Source: Muscardinus avellanarius (Eukaryota > Chordata > Mammalia > Rodentia > Gliridae). Taken from it: DNA of 64,000 nucleotides. Of the stretch, positions 35,039-46,562 are shown in pieces. The notes under the pieces are model-generated. The model was not told the origin of the DNA, searched no databases, and saw nothing but the letters and a program-made list of their open reading frames with translations. The DNA is taken from assembly GCA_963383645.1 (NCBI GenBank), contig OY726571.1:81908888-81972887 (forward strand), in the 5' to 3' direction. Each line of letters opens with the position of its first letter. Position 1 is the first letter of the stretch. A program made the translations under genes and the position numbers.

Positions 35039-35085
35039 TAAACTTAGGAACATTCTACCTCCAAGCTATTACCCAAGATTTTTTT

Positions 35086-35462
35086 TACACAGTAGTGCAT
35101 TGCAATTATGTATCATAGCAAGGGTTGGTGTGATATAAACTTACCTGTAACTGTAAACTGCTCTTGGTGTACTTCTCTCCACATACAACTCTGCTCCCTC
35201 ATCCACCTCTCTCCCTGCGCATGCCAGCAAAATCAATAGTAATAACTTTATATATTGCCAAAGCATTATTATAATTTTTCCCTCAGTCCTCCCTATTTCC
35301 TTTCTGCCTTCCTCCCATAATTCTCTTCCACTGTTCTACTGGTCTCTGTCATTTATCCAAAGTCCCTTTTATTTTCTATATTTTCTCTACCTTTCACATG
35401 GGAGAGAAAACATATGGACCCCTGACTTTCTGAGTCTGCCTATCTCATTCAGAACATTCTTG
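35086..35462 (-). mobile_element. L1 3' UTR, antisense
   Basis: 'gtagtgcattgcaattatg' followed by C-rich stretches is the complement of the L1 3' end. Confidence 0.6.
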
Positions 35463-35464
35463 GA

Positions 35465-36250
35465 AGCAGCCAGTTAGAGTCCATTGCTGGCAAGCCGACA
35501 GTGATTCCTAAGTGACAGTGGATTTCCATGGAGGAGTCCTGCACCTGAGACCAAACTCTATGATCATCAGACCTACTCAATTGCTCCTCCAGCTGGTGGT
35601 TCACAGGGATACTTTGCATATGCTGCAGTTATCGTCAGTCCATAACCAGTGACTACTTCTGATTTTTCTGATTGTTCACTGTCCCCCATGCCCTGTCGCC
35701 CTGGCCATCACTGAAGGTCCTTGTGGGGAAGTGGGAAAGAAAGGTTATCAAGTATATTTTTCATGGCACAGGAAGACTACTCCTAAAGAACTACATCCCC
35801 CATTACTCAAGGAGTTCCGCATCCGCAAAGCGGCTCCACTGTGAGAATAATAGAGGATCCATGATAACTGTTCTCATTATTCAAGTCAGGTTTTCACTCA
35901 CAAGATACAGAGCTCTCTACCTTCCACACACCAAGTAGGATCTGTGTAGGCCTCTCAGGTGGTTTCTTTCTACAGACACCAGGATCAACTGAATGATGCT
36001 GAAAATCTCCCTGAGTCACATAATTCTGACCATTGTCCACACGGTACCCAGGGCCAATGTGCCCTTGGCAAATAGGTGCTATCACATGGCGCAAGTGACC
36101 TTGGAAGGAGATCATCTCCTCTGTGCTTAGGAATTCCAGCTAAATGCTATCTTTTTCTAATTTGATGTTGAATGTATAAAAAAGCTACAATAAAGAATAT
36201 TCTAAGATCCTGAGTTACCCTCATAAATTTCTTTAATAAATTTTGTTGAA
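35465..36250 (+). repeat. Block X, copy C
   Basis: An uninterrupted copy, the best reference for the block, ending near 'aaagctacaataaagaatat'. It is followed by the same L1 piece (36250-36350). Confidence 0.6.
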
Positions 36251-36349
36251 AATTTTAATATCCATATGCAAAAATTATATTGAGCCTTTATTTTATACCA
36301 GAAAGAAAGCTGAACTGAAAATGAAACAAGGTTGGGACATAAGACATCA

Positions 36350-37140
36350 ATTCAAACTATAAACAATTGATTAGACCACATGAAGAATAGAATCTCGCTC
36401 CTAGAAGATTATCACTCCAAAAACAAATATATAGTATATAACTTAGAAAAAACAATTCAAGCCAGGCATGGTGGCGCACACTTGTAATCCCAGCATTTGG
36501 GAGGCTGAGACCAGAGGATCACAGTTCGCAGACAGCCTCAGTTACTTAGTGAGGTCCTCTGCAACTTAGTGAGACCCTGTTTCAAAATAAAGAATAAAAA
36601 ATAGGGCAGGGGTGTAGCTCGCAGGTGGAATGCTCCTGGTTTTCACCTCAACACCTGCAAAAAAAAAAAAAAAAAAAAAAAGAAAGAAAGAAAGAAAGAA
36701 GAAAAAAAGAAAAAACCTAATTCAACAGCATGAATTGGACATTGAAGAAATGAGGGCCCATTTTAAAAGAACTAACCTAAGAATAATTGGCATAGAAGAG
36801 AGAATAGAGGGTAAAACCAAGAGTATCAACAATCTTTTCAAAGAAGTAATATTAGAAAATTTTCCAAACAGAGCAAAGGTCAATACACAGGTACAGAAAA
36901 CTTTTAGAATCCCCTTTAGACAAGACGAGAGAAAAGGTTCACCATGTCACATAATAGTCAAACTGACCAATGTAGAAGCCAAGGAGAGAATCTTAAAGAC
37001 AACAAAAACCAAGTGACATTCAGAGACAAATCAATTGGAATCACTCCAGACTTTCCAAAAAAAGTCATGAAAGCCAGAAGGGCCTGGAATAACATATTCT
37101 AAACTGTGAAAGAAAACAACTTGAAACCAAAAATTTTCTA
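36350..37140 (+). pseudogene. L1 ORF1 fragment interrupted by SINE
   Basis: The text aligns with the open ORF1 at 3363, from the coiled coil ('attagaccacatg') to 'aaaccaaaaattttct'. A SINE splits it at 36458-36712. The open part (HFKRTNLRIIGIEE ... HIIVKLTNVEAK) ends at a small deletion near 37014. It lacks the N-terminus and the C-terminal end. Confidence 0.8.
36458..36712 (+). mobile_element. B1-dID SINE in ORF1 fragment
   Basis: A complete SINE with a long A/(GAAA)n tail. The host sequence resumes at 'aattcaacagcatgaattgg' after a short repeated AATTCAA. Confidence 0.85.
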
Positions 37141-37146
37141 TTAAAT

Positions 37147-37302
37147 TCCCTGCGCTTGGGAGGCAGAGACAGGAGGATCGCGCGGGTTCGAAGCCAGCCG
37201 CGTGCTGGCTTAGGAGACCCTGTTTTCAAATCAAAATGTAAAAATAGGCCTGGGAGTGTATCCTGGAGGTAGAAGGGTTTCCAGGAACCCCAGTACCACC
37301 AA

Positions 37303-37347
<45 letters not shown>
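37147..37347 (+). mobile_element. 5'-truncated young SINE with (TAA)n tail
   Basis: Starts inside the B1 half ('tgcgcttgggaggcagag'), has short-subfamily marks, and its tail is about 15 TAA repeats (37303-37347). Confidence 0.8.
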
Positions 37348-37350
<3 letters not shown>

Positions 37351-37693
37351 TAATAATGTTCCCAATATAACAACAACAAATGGATAGAAGGACAATACTT
37401 GGTTATGGATGAATTATACAAGTGTTCTTAAAGATTTGTACTGCAAGTTGGTGCTTTCAAAGGGGACATGAGGGAATCATATATATTTTAAAACCAATTT
37501 TTAATATACAGGGACAAACAATAAGGAATATTGACATTCTTTTGAAAAATGTCAAGACCTTGAACTGCAATGTGTGTAGGTGCAACAAGGAGACTCCTGT
37601 ATGACAGAGTTTATGGCTGGGAAACAATCAGAAATCAGAGTCCCTAGTGCTGGTCATTATTGATGATATTTCTCTGTATGAAAAAGACTTGAT

Positions 37694-37814
37694 TCTGAGA
37701 CAGGAGGATCCTGGTTTGCAGCTAGCCTCAGCTACTACTTAGTGAGGCCCTTTGCAAAATAGGGATGGGACTATAGCTTGGAGGTAGAATGGCCCTGGGT
37801 TCCATCCCCAGTAT

Positions 37815-37816
<2 letters not shown>
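37694..37816 (+). mobile_element. 5'-truncated SINE
   Basis: Begins at 'gagacaggaggatcctgg'. Its ID half ends at 'ccatccccagtattgg', directly followed by the GA/GAGAGG array. It lies in the unit 4 upstream flank (37350-38040). Confidence 0.75.
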
Positions 37817-37856
<40 letters not shown>

Positions 37857-37980
37857 GGAGAGGGAGAGGGAGAGGGAGAGGGAGAGGGAGAGGGAGAGGG
37901 AGAGGGAGAGGGAGAGGGAGAGGGAGAGGGAGAGGGAGAGGGAGAGGGAGAGGGAGAGGGAGAGGGAGAGGGAGAGGGGG
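37816..37980. repeat. (GA)n and (GAGAGG)n homopurine tract, G4-capable
   Basis: About 36 bp of GA, then about 21 copies of AGAGGG (37852-37979). GGG tracts spaced by three bases satisfy the G3N3 quadruplex pattern many times over. It is about 340 bp upstream of the unit 4 TATA box. The coding frames through it are artefacts. Confidence 0.97.
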
Positions 37981-38039
37981 AAAGTGACTTGTTCTGTGTC
38001 ACAGAAGCTGTCCTGATGCTGGTTCACAGATGTGGACTT

Positions 38040-38372
38040 TGAAAAGGTGATGAGAGGGACAGAAAATGTTTGAAACAAAATACAGAAACTTGCCCCATTG
38101 TTAACTTTCTCACTGCACATCCTTCTATTAAAATAAGCATACAATAATTAAAAATGAGATAACTTCTGAGCCTAACAAATACCATAATTGTAGAGGGACA
38201 GGAACAGTTGTTCTTCAGGGACTGAGACTCAGCTGAGGGTTGGTTTTCTTCTTCCTGACAGAATGACAACTGTGAAAACTGAGTCCTTGGTGGTAGTTTA
38301 TGGTAGCTGAGAACTCTATAAGACCAGAAGCTGCAGAGGTGAGCTGGGAGCCTCACTATTCCAGATATCCAG
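38040..38372 (+). promoter_or_regulatory. V1R unit 4 promoter and 5' noncoding exon
   Basis: The same module, with AATAATTAAA and ATAATTG sites (38128-38190), 'cttcaggga' (38213), and TATAAGA at 38317-38323. The donor ends at 38372 (CAG|GTGAGT). The exon is about 30 nt shorter than in units 1, 2 and 5. An extra GTGAGC lies at 38339. Confidence 0.75.
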
Positions 38373-38628
38373 GTGAGTAGCTCCATCTCTCTGATTTACT
38401 CATATACTATGTAAAAATATCCTCAGAAGCACAAATCTTAGCATCTCTTTGATGAAACAAAGTATTTAATGAAAGATTCAGTGAGCCTTGAATTCTTAAT
38501 CACCTTCTGCCACCTAAAGGGACAAGCCTGACGCCAGAAATACAAAGGAACCTTTACAGCAGATGTCCTTCCAGAGACACTTGAGCATCTGTGTCACTGT
38601 GCTGAGGATCTAATGTTGTCAGAGAGCT

Positions 38629-38829
38629 TTGTTTTGTTTTGTTTTGGTGGTACTGGGGTTCCTGGAAGCCCTTCTACCTCCGGGCTACACTCCCAGACCT
38701 ATTTTTACATTTTTATTTGGAAACAGGGGCTCCTAAACCAGCGTGCCCGGCTGGCTTCGAACCTGTGCGATCCTCCTGTCTCTGCCTCCCAAGCGCGGGG
38801 ATTACAAGCGTGTCCCACCACGCCCAGCT
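38629..38829 (-). mobile_element. Young-type B1-dID SINE
   Basis: The short subfamily, between TCAGAGAGCTTT copies (38618-38629, 38831-38842). Confidence 0.88.
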
Positions 38830-39463
38830 ATCAGAGAGCTTTGGAGTGGGTCCCTGCTTAAGGTTCTCACTCTGTTCTCTTCCAGAAATTAAAAAGTCAG
38901 AAGGGTCGTTCAGATTTCAAGGAAGAACTCAGCATTATTTTACCTCCATATTGTCTTGCATTATGCCTCTGACAGCATTTTAAGTTTTCATAAAATTTCT
39001 TCACTTAATCTTTGGTGCATTGCTATGTTTCTAATGGGTATTCTTATACTTTTCTATTATACTGCTAAATCTAAGTGCTCTGTGTTTAAATTGAAGGCAT
39101 TCTTTCTTGCACCCATCTTTAAACGGTCCTGATCCTAACAGCTAATATTGTTCCATATGTGTAAGTCAACCTCATTAATTATGTGCTGGTTTGATGTGGA
39201 AAGTATTAACAACAATTACTATTTGAAATCATGGTTTCTCTTTTGAGACTTCTCACTGTGTTTTGGTCACTCTGTCATTAGGATTTGAGGCAGTATACTA
39301 TACATTTATCCCAGTGTTATAGAGTGAGGAGCACTAATCTCATATTTCAGTTGAGAAAACTGGGCCTAAGATGGATTATGTACCAATCCGAGCTTCTAGG
39401 AGTTAGGTCCAGATGAGGCATCATTCTGAGTGCAAAGCCTGTCTTTAAAATTTACTATACTAG

Positions 39464-39620
39464 CCGGGTGTGGTGGTGCACGCTTGTAATCCCTGTGCCT
39501 GGGAGGTGGCGACAGAAGGATCGCGCAGGTTCGAAGTCAGCTGCGCTGTTTCCAAATAAAAATATAAAATAGGTAGCCCAGAGGTAGAAGGGCTTCCAGG
39601 AACCCCAGTACCACACACAA
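39464..39620 (+). mobile_element. Young-type SINE with internal deletion
   Basis: It lacks part of the linker ('gctgcgctgtttcc'). It is flanked by AATTTACTATACT copies. Confidence 0.85.
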
Positions 39621-39657
39621 AAAGAATTTACTATACTCTTCCAAAAGAAATCTGGGG

Positions 39658-39846
39658 TTGCCAGGCGTGGTGGCGCACGCTTGTAATCCCCACGCTTGGG
39701 AGGCGGAGACAGGAGGATCACGCAGGTTCGAAGCCAGCTTCGCTGGCTCAAGAGACCTTGTTTCCAAATAAAAAAGTATAAAATAGGGCTGGGAGTGTAG
39801 CCCAGAGGTAGAAGGGCTTCCAGGAACCCCAATACCACCATAAATA
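39658..39846 (+). mobile_element. Young-type B1-dID SINE
   Basis: A near-consensus short-subfamily copy with AAAAGAAATCTGGGGT duplications at 39642-39657 and 39847-39862. Confidence 0.9.
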
Positions 39847-40107
39847 AAAAAGAAATCTGGGGTCATACTTGCCTGTCCCTCCTCTCATATTCTCTGTTTC
39901 CTTTGACAGAATGAAAGAGAAATGAATTATTAGGTGTCTCAGAGTGGATCTCAAATGTGACTCAGAGCTTTGGAACATTGAGAGGTAAGTGAAGGATAGA
40001 AAATTAGAATCCCGGAAAATATAAAATATAACAAACAAGAAAAGATCCAATAAATCTCTTAGGGCATTGAGATGTGGTGAGCCCAGTTATTTCTAACAGA
40101 CTCAATT

Positions 40108-40110
<3 letters not shown>

Positions 40111-40163
<53 letters not shown>

Positions 40164-40410
40164 TCCTTCTTTCTTTCTTTCTTTCTTTCTTTCTTTTTCT
40201 TTCTTTCTTTCCTTTCTTTCTTCTTTTTTGGTGGTACTGGGGTTCCTGGAAGCCCTTCTACCTTCGGGCTACACTCCCAGAACTATTTTTACATTTTTAT
40301 TTGGAAATGGTCTCCTAAGCCAGCGCGTGGGGCTGGCTTCGGATCTGTGCAATCCTTCTGTCTCTGCCTCCCAAGCGCGGGGATTACAAACGTGCGCCAC
40401 CACGCCCGGC
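40111..40410 (-). mobile_element. Young-type SINE with expanded (TTTC)n tail
   Basis: A perfect 14-bp duplication CAGACTCAATTTCT at 40097-40110 and 40411-40424 encloses a TTTC array of about 115 bp plus the SINE (about 40222-40410). The array is therefore the expanded A tail of this insertion. Confidence 0.92.
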
Positions 40411-41469
40411 CAGACTCAATTTCTGATTAAGTGTGCAATTCATTTTTATCCTAGACCTGTTACCTGTTTGACTTTGAAGCCTTCATTCATCTTTCTTTAT
40501 TGGTACAAACTTTACTCTGCCTGTTTGTCAGGGAGGGAAACAGAGTTTGAAGGACAGTAACTGGCTTTCCTTGAGCCATGGACTCCCTGGTACCAAACCT
40601 GGGCATAAGCCTGTGTTTCTGTATTTCACCTTTCATTAGACCTTCAGCACAGAGAAATCTATGGCAATATTTTAATGATTAGTAGAAATGAGAAGAAAAA
40701 GGCTGGTTGAATTATATTCCAAGTATACAAAATATATGCAAATTCTGGAGATTGTGTCAAATATTCTGGTTTCTTTCATGCTGGTGAAACTGACTGTAGT
40801 TTGACATAAGTTCTTGGGTGAGATATGAGATTAGAGTCCTTTGAAGTAAAAAGGTTACATCCTATGTAGGCTGGTGCAAAGACAGCATAGATTGAGGACA
40901 ATTAAAGAAGCCCTATTTTTGACCAGGTTGAGGAAAAAGTGCAGGTACCAGAGGTTACAGAGTCACCTGGAATCACTGTCTCAGGTTCTGCAGTGGCTGT
41001 CAAGTACCACCATGAACCTTTCTGTCAGTGATTTCTTTTCATCCTATAATTGCCCCAAACTATACTGCTATAAGAAGCAATTACTGGGGATTCCTAATTC
41101 ATAGGCAGCTCTCATCTCATGACAGCACATAACACATCCTTAATCATCCTACCCTAACCCCTTTGATAAACATCACCATATCTAGGGCTGACAAAGACTT
41201 TTTTTGAGAGTTTTTAAATGTTTTATTGTCAAAGATATTTCACCTTAAAAAAGTTAGATGTATCATAAAAGCTGAATTGACAAAATAATCTTTTATGATA
41301 ATTATGATTGTTAGATTTGGGTTGTGAATGCCCTTTACATCAATGGTGGCAATATGATTTTAAATGATCGCCAAACATGGTGTATGGAATTATATTGCCC
41401 AACTTCAGTAGGGAGAAACTATTTAACGGTAGACAATGCCCATTACTATCTGCCTTTGGTAATTTAGCA

Positions 41470-41902
41470 TTGAATTTTAAAATATTTTTATTAGTGCACT
41501 GTATTTATACATCATAATGGAGTAAAAAACTTGTATAGACATAAATGCACATATCATCCAGCCAGCCCCCACCCAGTCCCGAAATCACTCCCCATTCCTC
41601 CCTCCCATGCTTGGTTTAGTGGCTGACTTCGATATGAATAAGTACATCATGTGCTTTGAAGAGTTTCCATCTCCCCCCTCCCATCCCCACAGTTAGATTG
41701 CCTTATTTGCTTCTCTATAGGATCTCCTTTTTCACCTGGAGTTCCTCCTATGACCCTTTTCACCCTAGCTTTCACATATTAGGGAAAGCATCCAATTCCT
41801 TACTTTTTGTGACTGACTAATCTCACTTAGCATAATATCCTCAAGATCCATCTATTTCCCTGAAAATACCGCAATTGTATTTTTTATAGCTGAGTAAAAT
41901 TT

Positions 41903-41953
<51 letters not shown>

Positions 41954-42185
41954 ACAGTTTTGTAATTCATTCATCTTTAGATGGACATCTTGGCTGGTTC
42001 CATAGTTTGGCAATGGTGAATTGTGCAGCTATGAACATAGATACACACGCATTAGTTTGGTAGTTTGGTTTCCTTTCTTTTGGGTAGATATCCAGAAGTG
42101 GTATTGCTAGATGGAATGGTAGATTTGTTCCTATTCTTCTGAGGATTCTTCATACTGTTTTCCATACTGCACCTCATACATCATC
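41470..42185 (-). mobile_element. L1 3' region, antisense
   Basis: The complement of the L1 terminus ('ttattagtgcactgt'), then the 3' UTR and ORF2 C-terminus. It is interrupted by a (TA)n array at 41908-41950. Confidence 0.75.
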
Positions 42186-42711
42186 GAATTTTTCAGACAA
42201 GAGTCCTTATCCTTGGTGTCTTTGGTTGGTTAACTTAACTGTGGAAAAGTTATGCAGTGCAACTTGATATTGAGGACCACAAAATCACTGAATATTCAGA
42301 AGTAGTGAACTCACAGATTCATTTAGGAGTTTAGACTACAGAAATATTAAGGTATTATTATCAAAGAAATAAAATTTGAAAGCAAAAAAAAAAACCCCTG
42401 GAAATTCTTATGCTCATCAAAGTGAGTTATATACAGAAATATTCCATAAAATAGGAGACACTATAGAGTTTGAAATATGGAAGTATTTTTCATATGTTAA
42501 AGAAGTTGAAGCAACAGAATTTTATAAGGTTCTGAATGTGGACTGTGGGGAACGAAGACAGGATAATCCTTAGCCAAGGGCTTTTGTAATGAGATAATGG
42601 GAATATGATAGAATTAAATAAAAACTCAGGAAGAGATGCTAGTTAAATGTAATTGGGGTTCAGTGCAGCCCAGCTAAGGTCGAACATATGTTGGTTATCA
42701 AAACAATCCAG

Positions 42712-42895
42712 GCAAGATAAGGCATGCCTGTAATTTCAATAATTTGGGAGGCTGAGATAGGAAGATTGCAGGTTCAAGGACAGCCTTAGCAACATAGTGA
42801 GACCCTCAGCTATATAGTGAGACTGTTTCAAAACAAAAAACAAAAAGGGCTAGGGTTGTAGAATGCTTCTGGGTTCAATTTTCAGTATGCCCCCA
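42712..42895 (+). mobile_element. Old B1-dID SINE
   Basis: A diverged but full copy ('gataaggcatgcctgtaa', 'gctagggttgtagaatgc'). Confidence 0.75.
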
Positions 42896-43158
42896 CACAA
42901 CCTTTGTTGAAATTTTAGATTTTTTAATACTCTGTCTCAAGACGGCATTATAGTTTACAAAGAATGACCCCCCCCCCAAAGTGGCACAATATTATAGTTC
43001 TTTGGACAAAGAATGCTCCATTATGCATATCATGATTATCTCTTACAGAATAGAAAATTGCTATTATATTGTATATTTTTTGCAGGTGCATATTATCGTT
43101 AGTGGTGCTTATTTTAAAAATAAAGATTTCATTATTTTTCCTGCCTGACAAATAAGAA

Positions 43159-44070
43159 ATGGTTTTGAGCCTGGTCAAAGGAACAGTTTACGTCTTGCTA
43201 ATAGGACTTGGCATTGCAGGGAACTACTTTCTTTTGGTGAATTATGTTTGCATTTTTAGATGTTTTGAGAAGAAATCTACACACCTCATTCTCATCCATT
43301 TGGCTTTTGCAAACATTATAATGCTTCTTTTCAAAGGAATGGCAAGGATAATAGTAGTTTTGGGTTTGACAAACTTTCTAGGTAATACAGGCTGTAAGGT
43401 TGTTGTTTATCTGGAGAGGGTGGCCCGGGGCCTCTCAGTCTGCACCACCTGCCTCCTCACAGTGGTCCAGGCCATCACCATCAGTCCCAGAGCTTCCAGG
43501 TGGCAGAAACTCAAGCCAAGATCTGTATGGCACATCCTTCCCTTGTTCCTCTACTTTTGGATACTCAATTCTTTGATAAGCATGAACTTACCACTTTACA
43601 TAAAAAATGCCGGCACAATGAACACATCACAAACTATTAAAGGTAACAACTACTGTTATTTTGTACCAGAAAGTTGGATAGTCAGATGGATTTTCCTCGC
43701 CCTCATGGTCCTGCGAGATGCCCTGTTTCAGAGTATCATGGGCGGGGCCAGCGGCTACATGGTATTTCTCCTCTACAAGCACCACCAGCAAGTTCTCTAC
43801 CTTCAGAACTCCAGGCTTCTCTGCAAAACTCCCCCTGAGATGAAAGCAGCTCAAAGTGTTCTACTTCTGATGCTCTGTTTTCTTTTTGTTTACTGGGCAG
43901 ATTGCTTTATTTCTTTATACTTAGCTTTCTCCTTGGAGAAGGATTCCTTACCAAAAAACATTCAAGACTTTATGACCCTTGGTTATGCAATTCTCAGCCC
44001 GTTTGTGGTGATTATCAGAGATGGGCGTCTGGCTGAATTTTGGGGTATCAATAAGAGAGAAAGACATTGA
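43159..44070 (+). CDS. Vomeronasal type-1 receptor, copy 4
   Basis: A 303-residue open intronless V1R, the most canonical of the cluster. TM1 LIGLGIAGN (14-22), TM2 from THLILIHLAF (41-50), Cys79 and Cys166 (YCYF) for the ECL1-ECL2 disulfide, ERVARGLSVCTTCLLTVVQA (86-105) then ITISPR, FWILNSLISMN in TM4, sequon NTS (155-157), LRDALFQ in TM5, KHHQQVLYLQNS (208-218), PPEMKAAQS before TM6, and SPFVVIIRDGRLAEF in TM7/tail. The inferred acceptor is 74 nt before the ATG, and its promoter module is at 38040-38372. AATAAA at 44109-44114, 39 nt after the stop, is a possible polyadenylation signal. ICL1 carries an extra Cys (FRCFEKK) unlike its neighbours. Confidence 0.95.
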   Translation: MVLSLVKGTVYVLLIGLGIAGNYFLLVNYVCIFRCFEKKSTHLILIHLAFANIIMLLFKGMARIIVVLGLTNFLGNTGCKVVVYLERVARGLSVCTTCLLTVVQAITISPRASRWQKLKPRSVWHILPLFLYFWILNSLISMNLPLYIKNAGTMNTSQTIKGNNYCYFVPESWIVRWIFLALMVLRDALFQSIMGGASGYMVFLLYKHHQQVLYLQNSRLLCKTPPEMKAAQSVLLLMLCFLFVYWADCFISLYLAFSLEKDSLPKNIQDFMTLGYAILSPFVVIIRDGRLAEFWGINKRERH

Positions 44071-45572
44071 AACAAATGTCTCTTTCATCGATCCTTTCAG
44101 GAAGTAACAATAAAATAACTATTAGTTTTGTGTAGTGTGTACACTATAAAACCAACAGGAGTAGATGAATCAGAGAGACATGTCTTCTACCGATACAGAA
44201 TTGGAAACTTTCTTAAATTCACACACAGCTTACAGGAAGGCAGAGGGGCTCAGCCAACTCCTCTTTCTCCATCCTGCTGCCCTTCAGGAAGGGGCTGATA
44301 TTTTCATGCATTTTAGATGATACTTTCCCTATTGTCACTTCTGAAAGTAAAATGTATAAAAGCAACTTGGCAAGTTTTATTAAAATTCTTTATGTATTCA
44401 CCCTTTGATCCAGGAAGTTCAATCTTTCATATATACTGGAACCCAATCCTGCAGATATACTTGCTCATGTAAGACATATATACAGTATTAAAATATTTTA
44501 AATCTCAGTGTTGTATTTATACAAACCTAAAGATCTGGTCAAGTGGTCATCTTTTGCTTCTTCAAAGCAATTCAAAATTATCAATCAATTCAAGGTGATT
44601 TTAGGGATCTCTGGAAATGCTGTCAGTCTTTGCAGTTACAGACTCGCAAAATATTTTAGTTACTAAGTGGAGTTGCCTTTTCTTTTTCTTAGATGGAAAT
44701 AAAGATACATTTTGTAGAATGCATGTTTCTGTCAATAAAGTTTTAATCAACCATTTTGAAAAATGTGTGATGTTATTTTACTTTTTCCACATATTTGTAG
44801 TGTGAAATATTAGGATTCATCTAGAAAGATTTGTAAATCATTTGGAAGGATACCTCCTCTGTATCTCTATTATGGCCTTGTACATATTTGGGTCTCTTAT
44901 TTTTCTCCTAGAAATAGTATATGTCATCCTTTGGACTTTGATTGTATATGTCCACGATAGTAAGGGACTTTTCATTTTTATTGTGATAAATTCTAGTATG
45001 TTCTGGATTCAATGTTTTTCATGAAACTGTGGTTTGCCTGAATACAGGGATTTTACTATTTACCTTAGCTTCATAGTTTTCTGTGATACCCTCTTTCTAG
45101 TATCTGGCATAGAGAGCAATCCAAAGTTAGCAATTCCAGAATAGATCATTGGTAACTGATTGAAAAGGAAGAAATGTGAATCCTGGAAATGCAATTAGGG
45201 ATGACATTTTGATGTTGTATCATGAAAAAGAGGTGAGTGAGAATTGAAATATACAAAGTATCAGGTTGAATACAGATGCACATGCATTTTGACTGTCCAC
45301 AAAAATCAGTTAAGGTTTACCTGAAAATTATTTCCCTTAAATAAGTGTTATTACATTCCCCTCTAAAAGTTTAAATTAGGTTTAGAAAATTTAAGACATC
45401 TGGAATCTAGCAGAAAATAATTACAACTGGGAAAGCATATGATTAAAACCTTTATACATCTAATGGATAAGGATATTAAAAACAGGCACTGGAAATACTG
45501 ATCATTAGAACACACTGACATGGTTGGTAGCACAAGAACTAACAATCTCTCACATATTTCTAATTATCTTTT
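44071..45572. other. V1R unit 4 3' flank
   Basis: Non-coding, paralogous to the flanks of units 1 and 5 across its length. No separate gene. Confidence 0.6.
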
Positions 45573-45752
45573 TTGTGGTACTAGGGTTCCTGGAAACCCT
45601 TCTACCTTTGGGCTACACTCCCAGACCTATTTTATATTTTTATTTGGAAACAGGGTCTCTTAAGCCAGTGAGGCTGGCTTCAAACCAGAGCGATCCTCCT
45701 GTCTCCTCCTCCCAAGCACGGGGATTACAAGCGTGCGCCACCACGCCCGGCT
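45573..45752 (-). mobile_element. Young-type B1-dID SINE
   Basis: The short subfamily, between TCTARTTATCTTTT copies. Confidence 0.88.
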
Positions 45753-45899
45753 CTAGTTATCTTTTCACCAATACAAGTAGCAAGGTGACATCTGCATCTA
45801 TTTTATCTTTGAAAGCTGACATAATATTTAAAATAAAGATGGCCATAAACTCCCTAAATTTGGTTGAATATATAAATCTCCTAATTTAAAAAACCTATA

Positions 45900-46562
45900 A
45901 GATTTTTAAAAAATGGTGCATTGTTTCCAAATAAAACATAAAATAGGTCTGGGAGTATAGCCGGAAGGTAGAAAGTCTCTGGGTTCCACTCCCAGTACCA
46001 CAAAAAAATAAATAAATAAATAAAAATAAATAAATAAATAAATAAAAATGGTGCATTGTAGTCATACATCTTAACAGAGTATAAGATGGTAGAGGCATAA
46101 ATCTATACATCACTCATTTAGCCTTTTACCACCTCTCTCCCTCCTTATCATGTTTGGCTTACTGATTAATATGTTTGTGAATATACATCATGTTCATTAG
46201 GGAATTTCCTTCTTCTCCCTCCTATCCCCTCAGGTGGATCACCTTATTTGCTCATCTGTGGTTTCTCATTCCTTATTTAGAGTTCCTCCTATGACCCTTT
46301 ATCTCTCTAGATTCTGCATATTAAGAATATACTAATATAATTGTAAAGCATCCTATTTTTTATTTTTTCTGACTGACTAGTCTCACTTAGCACAATATTC
46401 TTCAGTTCTATCCATTTCCCTTTAAATGATATAATTTTATTCTTTATGGCTGAGCAAAATTCCATTGTGCATATATTTCATAGTTTTGTAATCCATTCAT
46501 CTGTTGATGGACATCTTGGATGGTTCACTAGTTTGGCAATTGTGAATTGTGCAGCTATAAGA
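45900..46562 (-). mobile_element. L1 3' region, antisense, with nested SINE tail
   Basis: 'aaaatggtgcattg' marks the complement of the L1 end. It is duplicated at 45910-45923 and about 46045-46058 around a 5'-truncated sense SINE (45924-46044, (AAAT)n tail). The L1 continues to 46562 near a 'gtgcagctataag' landmark. Confidence 0.75.

Larger units (their letters stand above)
38373..43085 (+). other. V1R unit 4 intron
   Basis: Inferred 4.7-kb intron ending at TTTTTTGCAG (43085). It is longer than its paralogues because of five SINEs, a TTTC array and an antisense L1 fragment. No other gene is seen. Confidence 0.55.

Noticed and set aside
38613..38983. Frames reading WYWGSWKPFYLRATLPDL-like peptides at many sites
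   Set aside because: This is the translated antisense ID half of the SINE; it recurs wherever the SINE does.
40106..40226. Regular short repeats that could suggest an array
   Set aside because: A simple TTTC microsatellite from a SINE tail; no spacers, so not CRISPR-like, and the genome is mammalian.
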